Numbered from the stretch's first letter, positions 30,306 to 41,631 are shown. The stretch is DNA of 64,000 nt from Pantoea rwandensis (GCF_000759475.1 NZ_CP009454.1:3472001-3536000); one strand, 5' to 3'. Numbers and translations are program-made. The notes: a model not told the origin generated them from the sequence alone.

Positions 30306-31349
30306 ATGGAAAAATTTAATCCGGTTGATCATCCGCATCGCCGTTATAACCCATTGATCGATCAGTGGGTGCTGGTCTCTCCGCATCGTGCCAAGCGTCC
30401 GTGGCAGGGTGCGCAGGAAACGCCTGCGCTGGAACAACTGCCTGCGCACGATCCTGACTGCTTCCTGTGCGCGGGTAATACCCGCATCACCGGGGATAAA
30501 AACCCGGATTACCAAACCACCTATGTTTTCACCAACGACTTTGCCGCGCTGATGACCGATACACCCGATGCGCCGCAAAGCGACGATCTGCTGATGCGCT
30601 GTGAGAGCGCACGCGGCACCAGCCGGGTTATTTGCTTCTCACCTGACCACAGTAAAACGCTGCCGGAATTGCCGCTCAGTGGACTGGAAGATATCGTGCG
30701 CACCTGGCAAGAGCAGACCGCCGATCTCGGCCAGCACTATCCGTGGGTGCAGGTGTTTGAGAACAAAGGCGCAGCGATGGGCTGCTCAAATCCGCATCCG
30801 CACGGCCAGATCTGGGCCAACAGTTTTCTGCCAAATGAAGCGCAAAAAGAAGATGATAATCAGCGCCGCTACTTTGACGAAAAAGGTTCGCCGATGCTGG
30901 TGGATTACGCCGCACGCGAGCTGAAAGACGGTAGTCGCACCGTGGTGGAGACCGAACACTGGCTGGCCGTGGTGCCGTGGTGGGCGGCGTGGCCATTTGA
31001 AACCCTGCTGCTGCCGAAAGCCCATATCAAACGCATTACCGATCTTACCCCGGCGCAGCGCAGCGATCTGGCGCTGGCACTTAAGCAGCTGACCAGCCGT
31101 TACGACAACCTGTTCCAGTGCTCCTTCCCCTATTCGATGGGCTGGCACGGCGCGCCATTCAACGGTGAAGCCAACGATCACTGGCAGTTGCACGCTCATT
31201 TCTATCCGCCGCTGCTGCGTTCAGCCACGGTACGCAAATTTATGGTTGGCTACGAAATGCTGGCCGAAACCCAACGTGATTTAACGGCGGAACAGGCAGC
31301 AGAACGTCTGCGTTCTGTCAGCGATATCCATTTCCGCGAGGCGCAATAA
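30306..31349 (+). CDS. galT: galactose-1-phosphate uridylyltransferase
   Basis: Leloir-pathway enzyme that exchanges UMP between UDP-glucose and galactose-1-phosphate. The 347-residue protein holds the metal-site pair DCFLCAGN, the catalytic HxH motif in NPHPHGQIW, and [13 protein letters not shown]. First gene of galTKM, directly adjacent to galK. Unlike in E. coli it is not preceded by galE. Confidence 0.98.
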   Translation: MEKFNPVDHPHRRYNPLIDQWVLVSPHRAKRPWQGAQETPALEQLPAHDPDCFLCAGNTRITGDKNPDYQTTYVFTNDFAALMTDTPDAPQSDDLLMRCESARGTSRVICFSPDHSKTLPELPLSGLEDIVRTWQEQTADLGQHYPWVQVFENKGAAMGCSNPHPHGQIWANSFLPNEAQKEDDNQRRYFDEKGSPMLVDYAARELKDGSRTVVETEHWLAVVPWWAAWPFETLLLPKAHIKRITDLTPAQRSDLALALKQLTSRYDNLFQCSFPYSMGWHGAPFNGEANDHWQLHAHFYPPLLRSATVRKFMVGYEMLAETQRDLTAEQAAERLRSVSDIHFREAQ

Positions 31350-32498
31350 ATGTCATTAAAATCCATCACTCAACAGGTTTTCGCTGACACTTTTGGCTAT
31401 CAAGCCACGCACAGCATTCAGGCACCAGGCCGTGTGAACCTGATTGGCGAACACACTGACTACAATGACGGTTTTGTCCTGCCCTGCGCCATCGACTACC
31501 AAACCGTGATTGCCTGCGCGAAGCGTGACGATCGCCAGGTGCGCGTGGTCGCGGTTGATTACGACAACCAGCAAGACAGCTTCTCGCTGGATGCACCGAT
31601 TGAAGCGTTGAAAGAGCCGATGTGGGCCAACTACGTGCGTGGCGTGGTAAAACATCTGCAAAAGCGTGATGCCAGCTTTGGCGGTGCCGATCTGGTGATC
31701 AGCGGCAACGTGCCACAGGGTGCGGGCCTGAGTTCATCAGCGTCACTGGAAGTGGCGGTCGGCACCGTATTCCAGCAGCTCTATCAGCTGAAGCTGGATG
31801 GCGCGGCCATTGCCGTGAACGGTCAGGAAGCGGAAAACCAGTTCGTCGGCTGTAACTGCGGCATCATGGATCAGCTCATCTCGGCACTCGGCCAACCTGA
31901 TCACGCCATGCTGCTGGACTGCCGCACGCTCGGCACACGCGCCGTCTCGATGCCGGAAGATGTCGCGGTGGTGATCATCAACTCCAACTTCCGTCGCAGC
32001 CTGGTCGGTAGCGAATACAACACCCGCCGCGAGCAGTGCGAAACCGGTGCTCGCTTCTTCAACAAGCCCGCACTGCGCGACGTCACGCTGGCCGAATTTG
32101 AGGCCTCTGAATCGCAACTGGATGCACTGGTGGCAAAACGCGTGCGCCATGTCATCACCGAAAATGCCCGTACGCTGGAAGCCGCCGATGCGCTGAGCAG
32201 TGGCGATCTGAAGCGCATGGGTGAGTTGATGGCTGAATCTCACGCCTCAATGCGTGATGATTTTGAAATCACCGTTCCCCCGATCGATCAGCTGGTGGAA
32301 ATCGTTAAGGCAGAACTCGGCCCACGTGGCGGCGTTCGTATGACGGGCGGCGGCTTCGGCGGCTGCATTGTGGCCTTGATGCCAACCGAACTGGTGGATC
32401 AGGTGAAAGCTGCCGTTGCCGAAAAATATGAGGCGCAGACCGGCATCAAAGAAACCTTCTACGTATGCAAAGCCTCTGCAGGAGCGGGCCAATGGTAA
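31350..32498 (+). CDS. galK: galactokinase
   Basis: Phosphorylates alpha-D-galactose. The galactokinase signature [20 protein letters not shown], the GHMP ATP-binding loop [18 protein letters not shown] and the C-terminal [13 protein letters not shown] are intact in a 382-residue chain (same as E. coli). Starts directly after the galT stop and overlaps galM by seven bases. Confidence 0.98.
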   Translation: MSLKSITQQVFADTFGYQATHSIQAPGRVNLIGEHTDYNDGFVLPCAIDYQTVIACAKRDDRQVRVVAVDYDNQQDSFSLDAPIEALKEPMWANYVRGVVKHLQKRDASFGGADLVISGNVPQGAGLSSSASLEVAVGTVFQQLYQLKLDGAAIAVNGQEAENQFVGCNCGIMDQLISALGQPDHAMLLDCRTLGTRAVSMPEDVAVVIINSNFRRSLVGSEYNTRREQCETGARFFNKPALRDVTLAEFEASESQLDALVAKRVRHVITENARTLEAADALSSGDLKRMGELMAESHASMRDDFEITVPPIDQLVEIVKAELGPRGGVRMTGGGFGGCIVALMPTELVDQVKAAVAEKYEAQTGIKETFYVCKASAGAGQW

Positions 32499-33526
32499 GT
32501 GATGTCAATTCACATGCGCCAGACGGGCAACCTTGGCGCATCACCGTATTACGCAATCACAACGGCATGGTCGTGACGTTTATGGATTGGGGCGCGACCT
32601 GGCTCTCCGCTCGCGTGCCCATGCAGGATGGCAGCGTACGCGAAGCGCTGCTCGGCTGTGTCACACCATCGGACTATTTGCATCAGGATGCTTACCTTGG
32701 CGCAACGGTGGGCCGCTACGCCAACCGTATCGCTTCGGCAGAGCTAAAACCGTTAAACCTGCTGCTGGCCGCTAATCAGGGTGCGCATCAACTGCACGGC
32801 GGACCGGAAGGGTTTGATAAACGCCGCTGGCAGATTGTCAGCCAGAGCGAGACCGAAGTGCACTATCGCCTCGATTCACCGGATGGCGAACAGGGCTTCC
32901 CCGGCAATCTGATTGCCGACGTGGTTTACCATCTTGACGATGATAACTGCCTGTCGATCCGCTATGAGGCGCAGACTGACAAGCCCTGCCCGGTGAACCT
33001 GACCAACCATGCTTACTTTAATCTTGATGCGCATCATGGCGATGCGCGCCAGCATCGCTTACAACTGCATGCGGATCGTTACTTACCGGTCAACAGCGAA
33101 GGCATTCCTAACGCGCCATTGAAAGCCGTGTCTGGCACCAGCTTCGATTTTACGCAGCCGAAGCGCGTGATGGATGACTTCCTCGCCGATGACGATCAAA
33201 AAGCGGTGAAAGGCTATGACCATGCATTTCTGCTTAACACCGCGGGCGACAGCAGCCAACCCGCCGCCGAACTGTGGTCGGCCGATGGCAAACTGGCGCT
33301 GACCGTGTTTACCGCCGCACCGGCGTTGCAGTTCTACTCCGGCAACTATCTGGATGGAACACGCGCCCGTGAACAGGGCAGCTATACTGCTTTCCAGGGC
33401 ATCGCGTTGGAGAGTGAATTTTTACCGGATTCTCCCAACCATACCGAATGGCCGCAGCCTGATTGCTGGCTGCAACCCGGCGACCGCTGGCAGTCTGTGA
33501 CGCGTTATCGCTTCACACCGCAGTAA
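32492..33526 (+). CDS. galM: galactose mutarotase (aldose 1-epimerase)
   Basis: Interconverts beta- and alpha-galactose so GalK can use it. The 344-residue protein has the catalytic histidine stretches [11 protein letters not shown] and [11 protein letters not shown] and the acid [15 protein letters not shown]. The ATG at 32492 overlaps galK by seven bases and follows CAGGAG; an earlier in-frame start inside galK is less likely. Last gene of galTKM. Confidence 0.96.
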   Translation: MVSDVNSHAPDGQPWRITVLRNHNGMVVTFMDWGATWLSARVPMQDGSVREALLGCVTPSDYLHQDAYLGATVGRYANRIASAELKPLNLLLAANQGAHQLHGGPEGFDKRRWQIVSQSETEVHYRLDSPDGEQGFPGNLIADVVYHLDDDNCLSIRYEAQTDKPCPVNLTNHAYFNLDAHHGDARQHRLQLHADRYLPVNSEGIPNAPLKAVSGTSFDFTQPKRVMDDFLADDDQKAVKGYDHAFLLNTAGDSSQPAAELWSADGKLALTVFTAAPALQFYSGNYLDGTRAREQGSYTAFQGIALESEFLPDSPNHTEWPQPDCWLQPGDRWQSVTRYRFTPQ

Positions 33527-33678
33527 GCCAGCGGATGAAAAACGCGCACTGCGTTAGCGACAGGCTTACGCCGTGCGTTGTTTTCCGCTATGGTATGGCG
33601 CTATCAGTGTGCCGCTTTTCAGGTGGCCGCAGCCGGTTTCTATAATCATCGAAACATCAAGCATTAAGGAGTTAAGCT

Positions 33679-34431
33679 ATGGCCGTAACTAAGCTGGTTC
33701 TGGTGCGACACGGCGAAAGCCAGTGGAACCAGGAAAACCGCTTCACCGGATGGTATGACGTGGATCTGTCAGACAAAGGTCGCACCGAAGCCAAAGCAGC
33801 CGGTCAGCTGCTGAAGAAAGAAGGTTTCGTGTTTGATTTCGCCTATACCTCCGTGCTGAAACGTGCCATCCACACCCTGTGGAACGTGCTGGATGAGCTG
33901 GATCAGGCGTGGCTGCCGGTTGAGAAAACCTGGCGTCTGAATGAGCGTCACTACGGTGCGCTGCAGGGTCTGGATAAAGCCGAAACCGCCGCCAAATACG
34001 GCGACGATCAGGTGAAACAGTGGCGTCGTGGCTTTGCCATCACCCCACCAGAACTGGATCGTGCGGATGAGCGTTTCCCGGGCCACGACCCACGTTACGC
34101 ATCACTGACCGATGCACAGCTGCCAACCACCGAAAGCCTGGCGCTGACCATCGAACGTGTTATTCCTTACTGGAATGAAAGCATTCTGCCGCGCATCAAA
34201 AGCGGTGAGAAAGTTATTGTTGCTGCACACGGTAACTCACTGCGTGCACTGGTAAAATATCTTGATAACCTGAGCGAAGATGAAATCCTCGAGCTGAATA
34301 TCCCAACTGGCGTGCCGTTGGTGTATGAGTTCGACGAGAACTTCAAACCGCTGAAGCGTTACTACCTGGGTGATGCAGACGAGATTGCCGCGAAAGCCGC
34401 AGCCGTTGCTAACCAGGGTAAAGCCAAGTAA
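33679..34431 (+). CDS. gpmA: 2,3-bisphosphoglycerate-dependent phosphoglycerate mutase
   Basis: Glycolytic enzyme that interconverts 3- and 2-phosphoglycerate. The phosphohistidine motif is [10 protein letters not shown] near the N-terminus, and the second active-site histidine lies in [30 protein letters not shown] is the substrate-binding stretch. It is 250 residues, the E. coli length, with an AAGGAG site ahead of the ATG. It ends at a strong terminator shared with aroG. Confidence 0.98.
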   Translation: MAVTKLVLVRHGESQWNQENRFTGWYDVDLSDKGRTEAKAAGQLLKKEGFVFDFAYTSVLKRAIHTLWNVLDELDQAWLPVEKTWRLNERHYGALQGLDKAETAAKYGDDQVKQWRRGFAITPPELDRADERFPGHDPRYASLTDAQLPTTESLALTIERVIPYWNESILPRIKSGEKVIVAAHGNSLRALVKYLDNLSEDEILELNIPTGVPLVYEFDENFKPLKRYYLGDADEIAAKAAAVANQGKAK

Positions 34432-34447
34432 TTCCCGGCTTAAAAGC

Positions 34448-34478
34448 AAAAAGGCCAGACGCGAGTCTGGCCTTTTTT
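34448..34478. terminator. bidirectional terminator of gpmA and aroG
   Basis: Thirteen-base stem AAAAAGGCCAGAC against GTCTGGCCTTTTT with a GCGA-type loop. There is a T-run on the plus strand and an A-run before the stem that gives T on the minus strand, so it can stop both convergent genes. Confidence 0.9.
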
Positions 34479-34494
34479 ATTGCGCGTTAAGCGA

Positions 34495-35547
34495 TTAGCC
34501 GCGGCGCTGTTTGATCGCCTGCGCCAGTTGGCGCAACGCTTTCTCGGTATCGTCCCAACCAATACAAGCATCGGTTACGCTCTGGCCGAAAACCAGCTCT
34601 TTACCGCTGTCGAGGCTCTGATTCCCTTCCACCAGATGACTCTCGATCATCACGCCGGTAATCGCCTGCTCACCGCCCGCGATCTGCTGCGCCACATCAT
34701 CAGCGACGACCATCTGACGCTGGAACTGCTTGCTGCTGTTGGCATGGCTAAAGTCGATCATCACCTGCGGACGCAAGCCCGCTTTCTCCAGACCGGTTTT
34801 CACCGCTGCCACGTGTTCTGCACTGTAGTTCGGCTCTTTGCCGCCGCGCAGAATGATATGGCAATCTTCGTTACCGCTGGTTTCGACAATCGCCGAATGA
34901 CCGAATTTGGTGACGGAGAGGAAGCAGTGTGGCGCGCTGGCAGCACCGATAGCGTCGATGGCCACTTTGATGGTGCCATCCGTGCCATTTTTGAAGCCGA
35001 CCGGGCAAGATAAACCGGAAGAGAGTTCACGGTGCACCTGGGATTCGGTGGTACGCGCACCAATTGCGCCCCAGCTCATCAGATCCGCCATATATTGTGG
35101 GGTGATCATATCCAGGAACTCGCCAGCCGCAGGCAAACCGATGTCGTTGATGTCCACCAGCAGCTTACGCGCCAGACGCAGGCCATCGTTGATCTGGAAA
35201 CTGCCATCCATAAACGGATCGTTGATCAGCCCTTTCCAACCCACGGTCGTGCGCGGTTTTTCGAAATAGACACGCATCACCACTTCAAGCTCGCCTTTCA
35301 ACTCGTCACGCAGCGTCAGCAGACGGCTCGCGTACTCTTTAGCGGCTTCGGTATCGTGGATCGAGCAGGGACCGATCACCACCAGCAGACGATCGTCCTG
35401 GCCGTGCAGAATACGGTGAATCGCCTGACGTGCCTGCGCAACAGTTTCAGCGGCTTTATCGGTAGCGGGGAATTTTTCGAGCAAAGCAACAGGCGGTAAT
35501 AATTCTTTGATTTCTCTGATGCGTAAATCGTCGTTCTGATAATCCAT
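34495..35547 (-). CDS. aroG: 3-deoxy-7-phosphoheptulonate synthase, AroG type
   Basis: First enzyme of the shikimate pathway; joins phosphoenolpyruvate and erythrose-4-phosphate. The 350-residue protein is the E. coli AroG length and closest to that phenylalanine-sensitive isozyme (MDYQNDDLRIREIKELLPPV at the N-terminus). It has the catalytic and metal residues in VVIGPCSIHD, EKPRTTVGWKG, GARTTESQ and IDFSHANSSKQ. An ATG four codons upstream is rejected because homology starts at MDYQND. The inhibitor specificity is inferred from similarity. Confidence 0.95.
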   Translation of the reverse strand: MDYQNDDLRIREIKELLPPVALLEKFPATDKAAETVAQARQAIHRILHGQDDRLLVVIGPCSIHDTEAAKEYASRLLTLRDELKGELEVVMRVYFEKPRTTVGWKGLINDPFMDGSFQINDGLRLARKLLVDINDIGLPAAGEFLDMITPQYMADLMSWGAIGARTTESQVHRELSSGLSCPVGFKNGTDGTIKVAIDAIGAASAPHCFLSVTKFGHSAIVETSGNEDCHIILRGGKEPNYSAEHVAAVKTGLEKAGLRPQVMIDFSHANSSKQFQRQMVVADDVAQQIAGGEQAITGVMIESHLVEGNQSLDSGKELVFGQSVTDACIGWDDTEKALRQLAQAIKQRRG

Positions 35548-35622
35548 ACATAATTCCATTCAAATTTCTGGCCCCGCGTACGCCGGGCGCAACCCGTTAA
35601 ATGTATCCCTTCAGGCTGCAGG

Positions 35623-35670
35623 TGTAAATTCCACGCTCGCGTAAATGCTTCTGTGAAATTTGCATTTACA
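35623..35670 (-). promoter_or_regulatory. possible TyrR-type half-sites before aroG
   Basis: TGTAAA at 35623 and TGTGAA-N7-TTTACA at 35652-35670 resemble TyrR box halves. None has the exact N6 spacing of the consensus. E. coli aroG is TyrR-controlled, so a diverged box is plausible but not shown. Confidence 0.3.
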
Positions 35671-35841
35671 CACCCATGGACTAAGCTTTTTAAACGCAAG
35701 CACTGAGGAATGAGCTTCTTGCGATATTTAATTTTTAAGCGAAGCGTTAAGGATGGAATTTTATTCCGTTACGGTACGTTATTTTCGGCACTCAACACCC
35801 GTGGTGTTTGACGGCAACTCTCCATCGATTAAAGGAGCATA

Positions 35842-36201
35842 ATGATGAATAAGTTTGCAATTATCTTTCTGACGGCAGCGATGACCCTGGGCAGCGGCGC
35901 GGCAATGGCTGCGGACAGTAATAACGGTGACGCGAATGCCTCAGCAGAAGCTGGCGCGGCGGCAGGCGGCGCGAAACAGAATCTGCCTCCCAATAATGTG
36001 GACAATAGCAAAATTAACAATGGCAGCATGAACACTAACAGCACTGCGACGTCTGGCACCAGCACTGGCAATATGTCAGCTGAGCAGATCCACAAAAATT
36101 CTATGTGTAAAGACGGTAAATGTCCGGATATGAATAAAAAGGTCGATACCAAAGAAGGTGGCGGCCATGTGAAACACAAAACGGACGGCACGACCCAATA
36201 A
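35842..36201 (+). CDS. ybgS: YbgS-like periplasmic protein
   Basis: Small exported protein of unknown function, 119 residues. It has a signal peptide ending AAMA before ADSNN, then a low-complexity mature part rich in Ala, Asn, Gly and Ser. The conserved C-terminus contains PPNNVDNSKINNGS, a two-cysteine motif NSMCKDGKCPDMNKKV and KTDGTTQ, matching E. coli YbgS, which also lies between aroG and zitB. A second ATG one codon downstream has slightly better spacing to the AAAGGAG site. Confidence 0.88.
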   Translation: MMNKFAIIFLTAAMTLGSGAAMAADSNNGDANASAEAGAAAGGAKQNLPPNNVDNSKINNGSMNTNSTATSGTSTGNMSAEQIHKNSMCKDGKCPDMNKKVDTKEGGGHVKHKTDGTTQ

Positions 36202-36220
36202 CCGGTTATCCGATCACATA

Positions 36221-36250
36221 AGGGAGAGCATTGGCTCTCCCTTTCTATTT
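36221..36250 (+). terminator. ybgS terminator
   Basis: Nine-base stem AGGGAGAGC/GCTCTCCCT with a loop of a few bases and a T-rich tail (TTTCTATTT), shortly after the ybgS stop. Confidence 0.8.
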
Positions 36251-36303
36251 CCGTGCAGGCTTTTCCGCTATGCTGAAGCCATGAAATTCAGAGGAACTGT
36301 TTC

Positions 36304-36888
36304 ATGGCTTCACTGCTGCTTATTGATGATCATCCTTTAGTTGAAGTCGCGCTGGAAGCGGCCTGTATTCACTCCCCTATCCCGGTAAAACTGCACGCCG
36401 CCGCGACCGAAGCTGAGGCGCGTCAGCTTTTACAGCAGCATCAATTTGATCTTATTGTGCTCGATATCGGCCTGCCGGACAGTGATGGTCTCGAACTGTT
36501 GCGCCGTCTGCGCGCCCGCGATCCGCACTGCCCGGTGTTGATTTACTCCGCGCAGCAGAGTCGCCACACATTACTCAGCGCCGTTTCGCTCGGTGCGGCG
36601 GGTTATGTGGTGAAGAGTCAAAGCATGGCGCAGTTGCTCAGTGCGATTCTGGCCGTGCTTGGCGGACAGCAGGCGTTTCCACCGCTGCCTGAACGTATCG
36701 AACTGCCACTCACCGAGAAAGAGCAGCAAATTGTCGCACTACTGGTGCGCGGCCTCTCGAATTTGCAGATTGGTGAACAGTTGCATATCAGCAATAAAAC
36801 CGTCAGCACCCACAAGAAAAACATTCTGGAGAAAACCGGCGTGCAGTCAGTGGTGGAACTAGCTGAACTGTGGAAAGCCCAACAGTGA
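36304..36888 (+). CDS. NarL/FixJ-type response regulator (EvgA-like)
   Basis: DNA-binding response regulator of 194 residues. The receiver domain has the acidic pair D8-D9, the phospho-acceptor D54 in LIVLDIGLPDSDG, and K104 in GYVVKS. A LuxR-type helix-turn-helix follows (LTEKEQQIVALLVRGLSNLQI, then ISNKTVSTHKKNILEKTGVQ). Size and layout are those of EvgA/BvgA. It overlaps the kinase gene by four bases if that starts at 36885. Target genes are unknown; the operon-mate zitB is one candidate. No equivalent is found at this place in E. coli. Confidence 0.9.
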   Translation: MASLLLIDDHPLVEVALEAACIHSPIPVKLHAAATEAEARQLLQQHQFDLIVLDIGLPDSDGLELLRRLRARDPHCPVLIYSAQQSRHTLLSAVSLGAAGYVVKSQSMAQLLSAILAVLGGQQAFPPLPERIELPLTEKEQQIVALLVRGLSNLQIGEQLHISNKTVSTHKKNILEKTGVQSVVELAELWKAQQ

Positions 36889-39800
36889 AAGCCATTCTCT
36901 GGCTGTGTCTGCTGCTGATTAGCTTTACAGTGCGAGCCGACCTACAGCCTGCCAGCAGCGTGATGCTCCCCGCCATGATGCCTGCACCGCATGTCGAGCC
37001 ATGGCCGCAACCCACCTTACGCGTTGCCGTGCCGGCGCAAAACAGCGCGCCCTGGGCGATGCAAATTGGCAATCGTATCTGGGGCATTGATGCCGATTAC
37101 CTCAGCGCGCTGAGCCAATTGACCGGCACGCACTTTAGCCTGCAAAGTTACGCCGATCGCGCCCAGCAGTTGGCAGCACTTGAGCGCGGTGACGTCGATG
37201 TCGTGCTGAGCAACGAACATGCGCAGTTGCCGGAAAACATCCTGGTTAGCGACAGTTGGGTTAACAGCCCGATCCGCATCTACCGCAATCGTGATAATCA
37301 ACGCGCGGTGATGTTCAACAGTGAAAACGCCCAGCTCACCATCGCGCAAGCAACACTGGCGCAGCTGCCTGATGCCTTTGTGCAAAACCATCGCTGGCAC
37401 AGCCTGCCCGGCGATTTGCAGGCGCTGTATGCGCTGCTCAATCAGCAAAGTGACTATCTGGTGGCGGATGAAACCAGCGCCGGATTTCTGCTTAACCAGC
37501 TGCAGCAGGGACAGATTTACCAGATCACCGCCGATCCCGGCGCCGGTGAACTGTCGCTACGGGCGCTGGCGCGCGATCCCACGCTGATTCACTGGCTCAA
37601 TACTCAGTTACGTCTGCTGCCCGCAGAGTTCAGTAATCGCGTGCAACAGCGCTGGAGTCCGCCATTGCTGCGCTATCAGGATACGCAAACGCTGATGCTG
37701 TCGGCTGCCGAGAAGCAGTGGCTGGCCGCACACAGTGAGATTCCTTATGCCGCAGAAGTGGATAACGCCCCCTGGAGCTATCGCGATGGCAACGGTAATG
37801 CGCGCGGTTTTGGCATTGATCTGCTTAATGCGTTAAGCCAAAGCACCGGATTGCGCTTTACGCCGCACTGGGTAAACAATCCACAACAGGCGCAGACGCT
37901 GATGCAACAACATCAGGTGATGCTCAATCTGTTACAGCCTTTGAATGGCGACGATGCCAGCAGCAACACACTGCCGGTATGGCGTGCAATTTGGGGGATC
38001 TACACGCTTAACACGCAGCAGCCGATGAGTTGGCTCTCTCTGCAAAAGCAGCGTGTGGGCGTACTGCGAGCCGATCTGGCGCAACGCTTGCTGCCTGAAG
38101 ACATCACGCCCCAACTGTTCGATGAGCGTGCGCAACTCTGGCAAGCCCTGAACAATGGGCAGATTGATGCGCTGGTGGATAATGTACTGTCTGCACGCTG
38201 GCGCATGGCCAGCCACGCGGATAATCGTGTCCATTTAGCCTTTGCCGCCAGCGATGTTGCCTGGCCACTGGCACCTCAGGTGAGCCAGGATCAGCCGCAA
38301 CTCCAGGCGCTGCTGGACCATGCACTGCAGCAAATCCCACCGGATACGCTCAATCAGATGCGCATTAACTGGTCACAGCCCCCCCAGCCCGGCACCAGTA
38401 TGGCGATGCGCAATGTGCCGCTGATGATTTTGATGGCTGCCGGGATGATCATTGTGCTGCTGTTAGTGCTGCTGCTGCGCCGCTACCTGCAACAGCGGCG
38501 CGATCGCCTGCAGCGTGAACAGGCAGAGCGCGCTAACGCCGCCAAAAGTCAGTTCCTCGCCACCGCCAGCCACGAATTGCGCACGCCAATGCAGGCGATT
38601 CTCGGCCTGCTGGAGCTCGAACAGCAGCAGCATCCCAGCGAACGTTTGACACTGATGCACAGCAGTGCGCGCTCGCTGATGGCGCTGCTGAACGATCTGC
38701 AAGACCATGCGCGTATTGAGAATCAGAGTTTTCGCCTCGCACCGCATCCTCTCAATCTGGCAGATTGGCTGCAGCAACAGCAGCAGTTTTATCACCCTTT
38801 GATGCGTGAATCCGGTCCGATATTGTTGGTTGAGGCGCTCACGCCTTTGCCGACGCGCGTGATGCTGGATGGCGATCGCTTGCAGCAGGTGGTGAACAAT
38901 CTGGTGGCCAACGCGCTGAAGTTCACGCGCCAGGGCGAAGTGCGGCTGTCGCTCGCCGTGACGGATCGGATTCAGTTCACGGTCACCGACAGCGGCAGCG
39001 GCATTCCACTCAGCGAACAGGCTCAGCTGTTTGAACCCTGGTATCAGGCTCCGTCTGGCAAAAGCCATGCGGTACAGGGCAGCGGGCTGGGTTTGTTTAT
39101 CTGCCGCGAGATAGTGCAACGTATGGGCGGCCAGTTAACGCTGACTTCTGCGCCGGAGCAAGGCACCACGGTGGAGGTGATATTACCGCTCGACATTTGT
39201 GAGGATGCGCCCACCGAACGCCATGCTGCCTGGCCGCGCTATCCGCACCTGCGCGTGGCGATTGTCGATGACCATCCCACCAATCTGCTGGTATTGCAGC
39301 AGCAGCTGGCTCAATTCGCTATCACGGCGCAGGTGTTCGAAGAGGGGCGCAGCCTGTTGCGCGCCGATGCGCTTCAGCCGTTTGATGTGCTGTTGATTGA
39401 CCAGATGATGCCGCGCCCGGATGGATTAACCCTGCTGCGCATTTTACGTCGCCGCCAGCAGCGCCGCAGCAAGCCGGCACTGCGCGTGCTCTGCTCTGCC
39501 GATGTGCAACTGCTGAAGATCGCGTTGCAAGAGGACGAAGCACTGTTGTTGAAACCGATTGAGCTCGATCATCTGGCAGCACTGCTGGCACGGACGGTGC
39601 GCGATCCGCTCCGTCAATTGCCTGACAGTTTATTGATTCTGGCACAGCACAATGAGGCCTTTATCCCGCGGATTTGCCAGACACTGCAACGCACGCTGCA
39701 GCAGGATCGCGATGCGCTGCTGGCCGCCAGCCTCCAGCCTGACTGGCCCGCTGTCGAGCGTGCCGCCCATCGCATGAAAGGCAGCTGGCTGTTGCTGGGC

Positions 39801-39956
39801 ATGGATGAGATTGCCGAATATTGTCAGCAGCTGACTGATCAGGCAAAACAGCAGCGTCTGGACGATGATGCGTTCAATTTACTGATATCATTAACGAACA
39901 GGTTACTCGAACAACTGGAAAGTTATGGCACACACTCATTCTCACGGCGCGCATAA
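36885..39956 (+). CDS. EvgS/BvgS-like unorthodox sensor kinase
   Basis: Membrane hybrid histidine kinase of about 1023 residues. Order of parts: signal peptide ([15 protein letters not shown]), two periplasmic solute-binding-type (Venus flytrap) domains to about residue 500, one membrane helix (about 510-532), HisKA with H563 in [11 protein letters not shown], HATPase with [12 protein letters not shown] and [13 protein letters not shown], a receiver with D839 in [12 protein letters not shown] and K890, and an Hpt domain with H962 in AAHRMKGSW. All four phosphorelay residues are present. There is no clear PAS domain between membrane and HisKA, where EvgS and BvgS have one. GTG at 36885 is preferred to GTG at 36870 because it gives a clean signal peptide and a four-base overlap. 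The signal is unknown. Confidence 0.9.
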   Translation: MKAILWLCLLLISFTVRADLQPASSVMLPAMMPAPHVEPWPQPTLRVAVPAQNSAPWAMQIGNRIWGIDADYLSALSQLTGTHFSLQSYADRAQQLAALERGDVDVVLSNEHAQLPENILVSDSWVNSPIRIYRNRDNQRAVMFNSENAQLTIAQATLAQLPDAFVQNHRWHSLPGDLQALYALLNQQSDYLVADETSAGFLLNQLQQGQIYQITADPGAGELSLRALARDPTLIHWLNTQLRLLPAEFSNRVQQRWSPPLLRYQDTQTLMLSAAEKQWLAAHSEIPYAAEVDNAPWSYRDGNGNARGFGIDLLNALSQSTGLRFTPHWVNNPQQAQTLMQQHQVMLNLLQPLNGDDASSNTLPVWRAIWGIYTLNTQQPMSWLSLQKQRVGVLRADLAQRLLPEDITPQLFDERAQLWQALNNGQIDALVDNVLSARWRMASHADNRVHLAFAASDVAWPLAPQVSQDQPQLQALLDHALQQIPPDTLNQMRINWSQPPQPGTSMAMRNVPLMILMAAGMIIVLLLVLLLRRYLQQRRDRLQREQAERANAAKSQFLATASHELRTPMQAILGLLELEQQQHPSERLTLMHSSARSLMALLNDLQDHARIENQSFRLAPHPLNLADWLQQQQQFYHPLMRESGPILLVEALTPLPTRVMLDGDRLQQVVNNLVANALKFTRQGEVRLSLAVTDRIQFTVTDSGSGIPLSEQAQLFEPWYQAPSGKSHAVQGSGLGLFICREIVQRMGGQLTLTSAPEQGTTVEVILPLDICEDAPTERHAAWPRYPHLRVAIVDDHPTNLLVLQQQLAQFAITAQVFEEGRSLLRADALQPFDVLLIDQMMPRPDGLTLLRILRRRQQRRSKPALRVLCSADVQLLKIALQEDEALLLKPIELDHLAALLARTVRDPLRQLPDSLLILAQHNEAFIPRICQTLQRTLQQDRDALLAASLQPDWPAVERAAHRMKGSWLLLGMDEIAEYCQQLTDQAKQQRLDDDAFNLLISLTNRLLEQLESYGTHSFSRRA

Positions 39957-40890
39957 CGGCAATCGTACGCGTCTGGCGGCGGCGTTCGGCGTCACCGCGC
40001 TGTTTATGGTTGCCGAAGTGATTGGCGGCGTGGTGTCGGGTTCGCTGGCGCTGCTGGCAGATGCCGGACATATGCTCACTGACGCCGCCGCGCTGTTGAT
40101 GGCGCTGCTGGCGGTGCAGTTTGCCCAGCGCAAACCCAGCGCCCGTCACACCTTTGGCTTGCTGCGCCTCACCACACTTGCCGCCTTTGTGAATGCTATC
40201 GCGCTGTTGGTGATTACCGTATTGATTGTCTGGGAAGCACTGCGCCGCTTCTATCAGCCACAACCTATCCAGGGTGGGTTGATGCTCGGCATCGCCATTG
40301 CCGGCCTGCTGGCCAATCTGCTCTCTTTCTGGCTGTTACATCGTGGCAGTGAAGAGAAAAACCTCAACGTGCGCGCGGCAGCACTGCATGTGTTGGGCGA
40401 TCTGCTCGGCTCCGTCGGCGCGATTGCCGCCGCCATTATCATCATGCTAACCGGCTGGACGCCGATTGACCCGATTCTCTCGCTGCTGGTTTCACTGTTG
40501 GTGGTACGCAGCGCGTGGTCGTTGCTGCGGGAAAGTCTGCATGAGCTGCTGGAGGGCGCGCCGAGCGGCATTAACGTGGATAAACTGGCGCGCGAACTGA
40601 CACGCAACATCGCGGAAGTGCGCAACGTGCATCATGTGCATGTATGGCAAGTGGGAGAGAAGCCGGTGCTGACATTACATGTGCAGGTGATCCCACCTTA
40701 TGATCATGATGGGTTGCTGGTGCGTATTCATCAGTATTTGCATGAGCACTATCAGATTGCGCACGCCACCGTGCAAATGGAGTATCAGCCTTGTACTGGT
40801 CATGATTGCGAACTCTGCGCGGAACAGAGCTCGCATCATCACTCACATGAGCATCTCACGCTGGATGGCCACGCCCATCACCCTCATTGA
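39925..40890 (+). CDS. zitB: zinc transporter ZitB (cation diffusion facilitator)
   Basis: Proton-coupled zinc exporter of the inner membrane, 321 residues. It has a His-rich N-terminus ([10 protein letters not shown]), six helices, the metal-site residues [10 protein letters not shown] and HVLGDLLGS (HxxxD pairs), a cytoplasmic domain with HHVHVWQVG, and a His-rich tail. The start lies 32 bases inside the kinase gene, so translation is probably coupled to it. In E. coli zitB stands alone between ybgS and pnuC; here it appears to be the third gene of a two-component operon. Confidence 0.95.
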   Translation: MAHTHSHGAHNGNRTRLAAAFGVTALFMVAEVIGGVVSGSLALLADAGHMLTDAAALLMALLAVQFAQRKPSARHTFGLLRLTTLAAFVNAIALLVITVLIVWEALRRFYQPQPIQGGLMLGIAIAGLLANLLSFWLLHRGSEEKNLNVRAAALHVLGDLLGSVGAIAAAIIIMLTGWTPIDPILSLLVSLLVVRSAWSLLRESLHELLEGAPSGINVDKLARELTRNIAEVRNVHHVHVWQVGEKPVLTLHVQVIPPYDHDGLLVRIHQYLHEHYQIAHATVQMEYQPCTGHDCELCAEQSSHHHSHEHLTLDGHAHHPH

Positions 40891-41606
40891 TTCGACAGCG
40901 CGCGTGATCCGTGTTCGCGCGCGCTTTGCATCCACAAGCGTGAACCGTTAAGTGCAATCAACGTTAGAATCACGTACTCCAGCGACATCGCGTAAACGCC
41001 CTGGCGGGCAAAGATCATCACGCTAATCACGTTGATCACCACCCACAGTAGCCAGTTCTCGACGTATTTTCGCGTCATCAGAATCATCGCCACAATCGAC
41101 AACACCATCATGCAGGAATCCCAGAACGGGAACGCATCCGGCTGCAGTTGTGGCATCGTCACGTTCAGGCCGAAACTTTGCATGATACCGACGGCAGTTT
41201 TGGTCAGAAACGCGAAGACCGGATCGATATACAGCGTCATCAGCGCAATGGCGATGACGCACGCCGCGCCCCAGCCGAGGGCTTTCGGCAACGGCAGCCA
41301 GCGAATCTTCAGTGCGGCTTCGTTGGCGGTGTTTTGTCGACTCCACGCGTACCAGCCGTAAACATTGGCGACAAAGAAGAACAGCTGCAGCAGTAAGCTG
41401 GCATACAGCTGAATCTGGAAGAAGATCACCGCAAACAAGGTGACGTTAATCAGCCCGAAGAAGTAGTTGATGATCTTCTCCAGGCTGGCAAGCCAGATGC
41501 ACAGCAAGCCCGCAAGCGTGCCCACCGCTTCGATCCATGAGAGGTCATAGCCCCCAACGCCGATAGGAATGTGAACCAAAATATTTTGTGTGCTGAAGAA
41601 GTCCAT
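40884..41606 (-). CDS. pnuC: nicotinamide riboside transporter PnuC
   Basis: Seven-helix facilitator for nicotinamide riboside uptake, 240 residues. It starts [16 protein letters not shown], as in E. coli, and carries [24 protein letters not shown] and [12 protein letters not shown] with the conserved tryptophan-rich segments. The ATG three codons upstream is not used. It is downstream of nadA by 25 bases in the same operon. Its stop overlaps the convergent zitB stop region by seven bases. Confidence 0.96.
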   Translation of the reverse strand: MDFFSTQNILVHIPIGVGGYDLSWIEAVGTLAGLLCIWLASLEKIINYFFGLINVTLFAVIFFQIQLYASLLLQLFFFVANVYGWYAWSRQNTANEAALKIRWLPLPKALGWGAACVIAIALMTLYIDPVFAFLTKTAVGIMQSFGLNVTMPQLQPDAFPFWDSCMMVLSIVAMILMTRKYVENWLLWVVINVISVMIFARQGVYAMSLEYVILTLIALNGSRLWMQSAREHGSRALSNQ

Positions 41607-41631
41607 GATCTGCACCTGTATGAAAGCCGCC

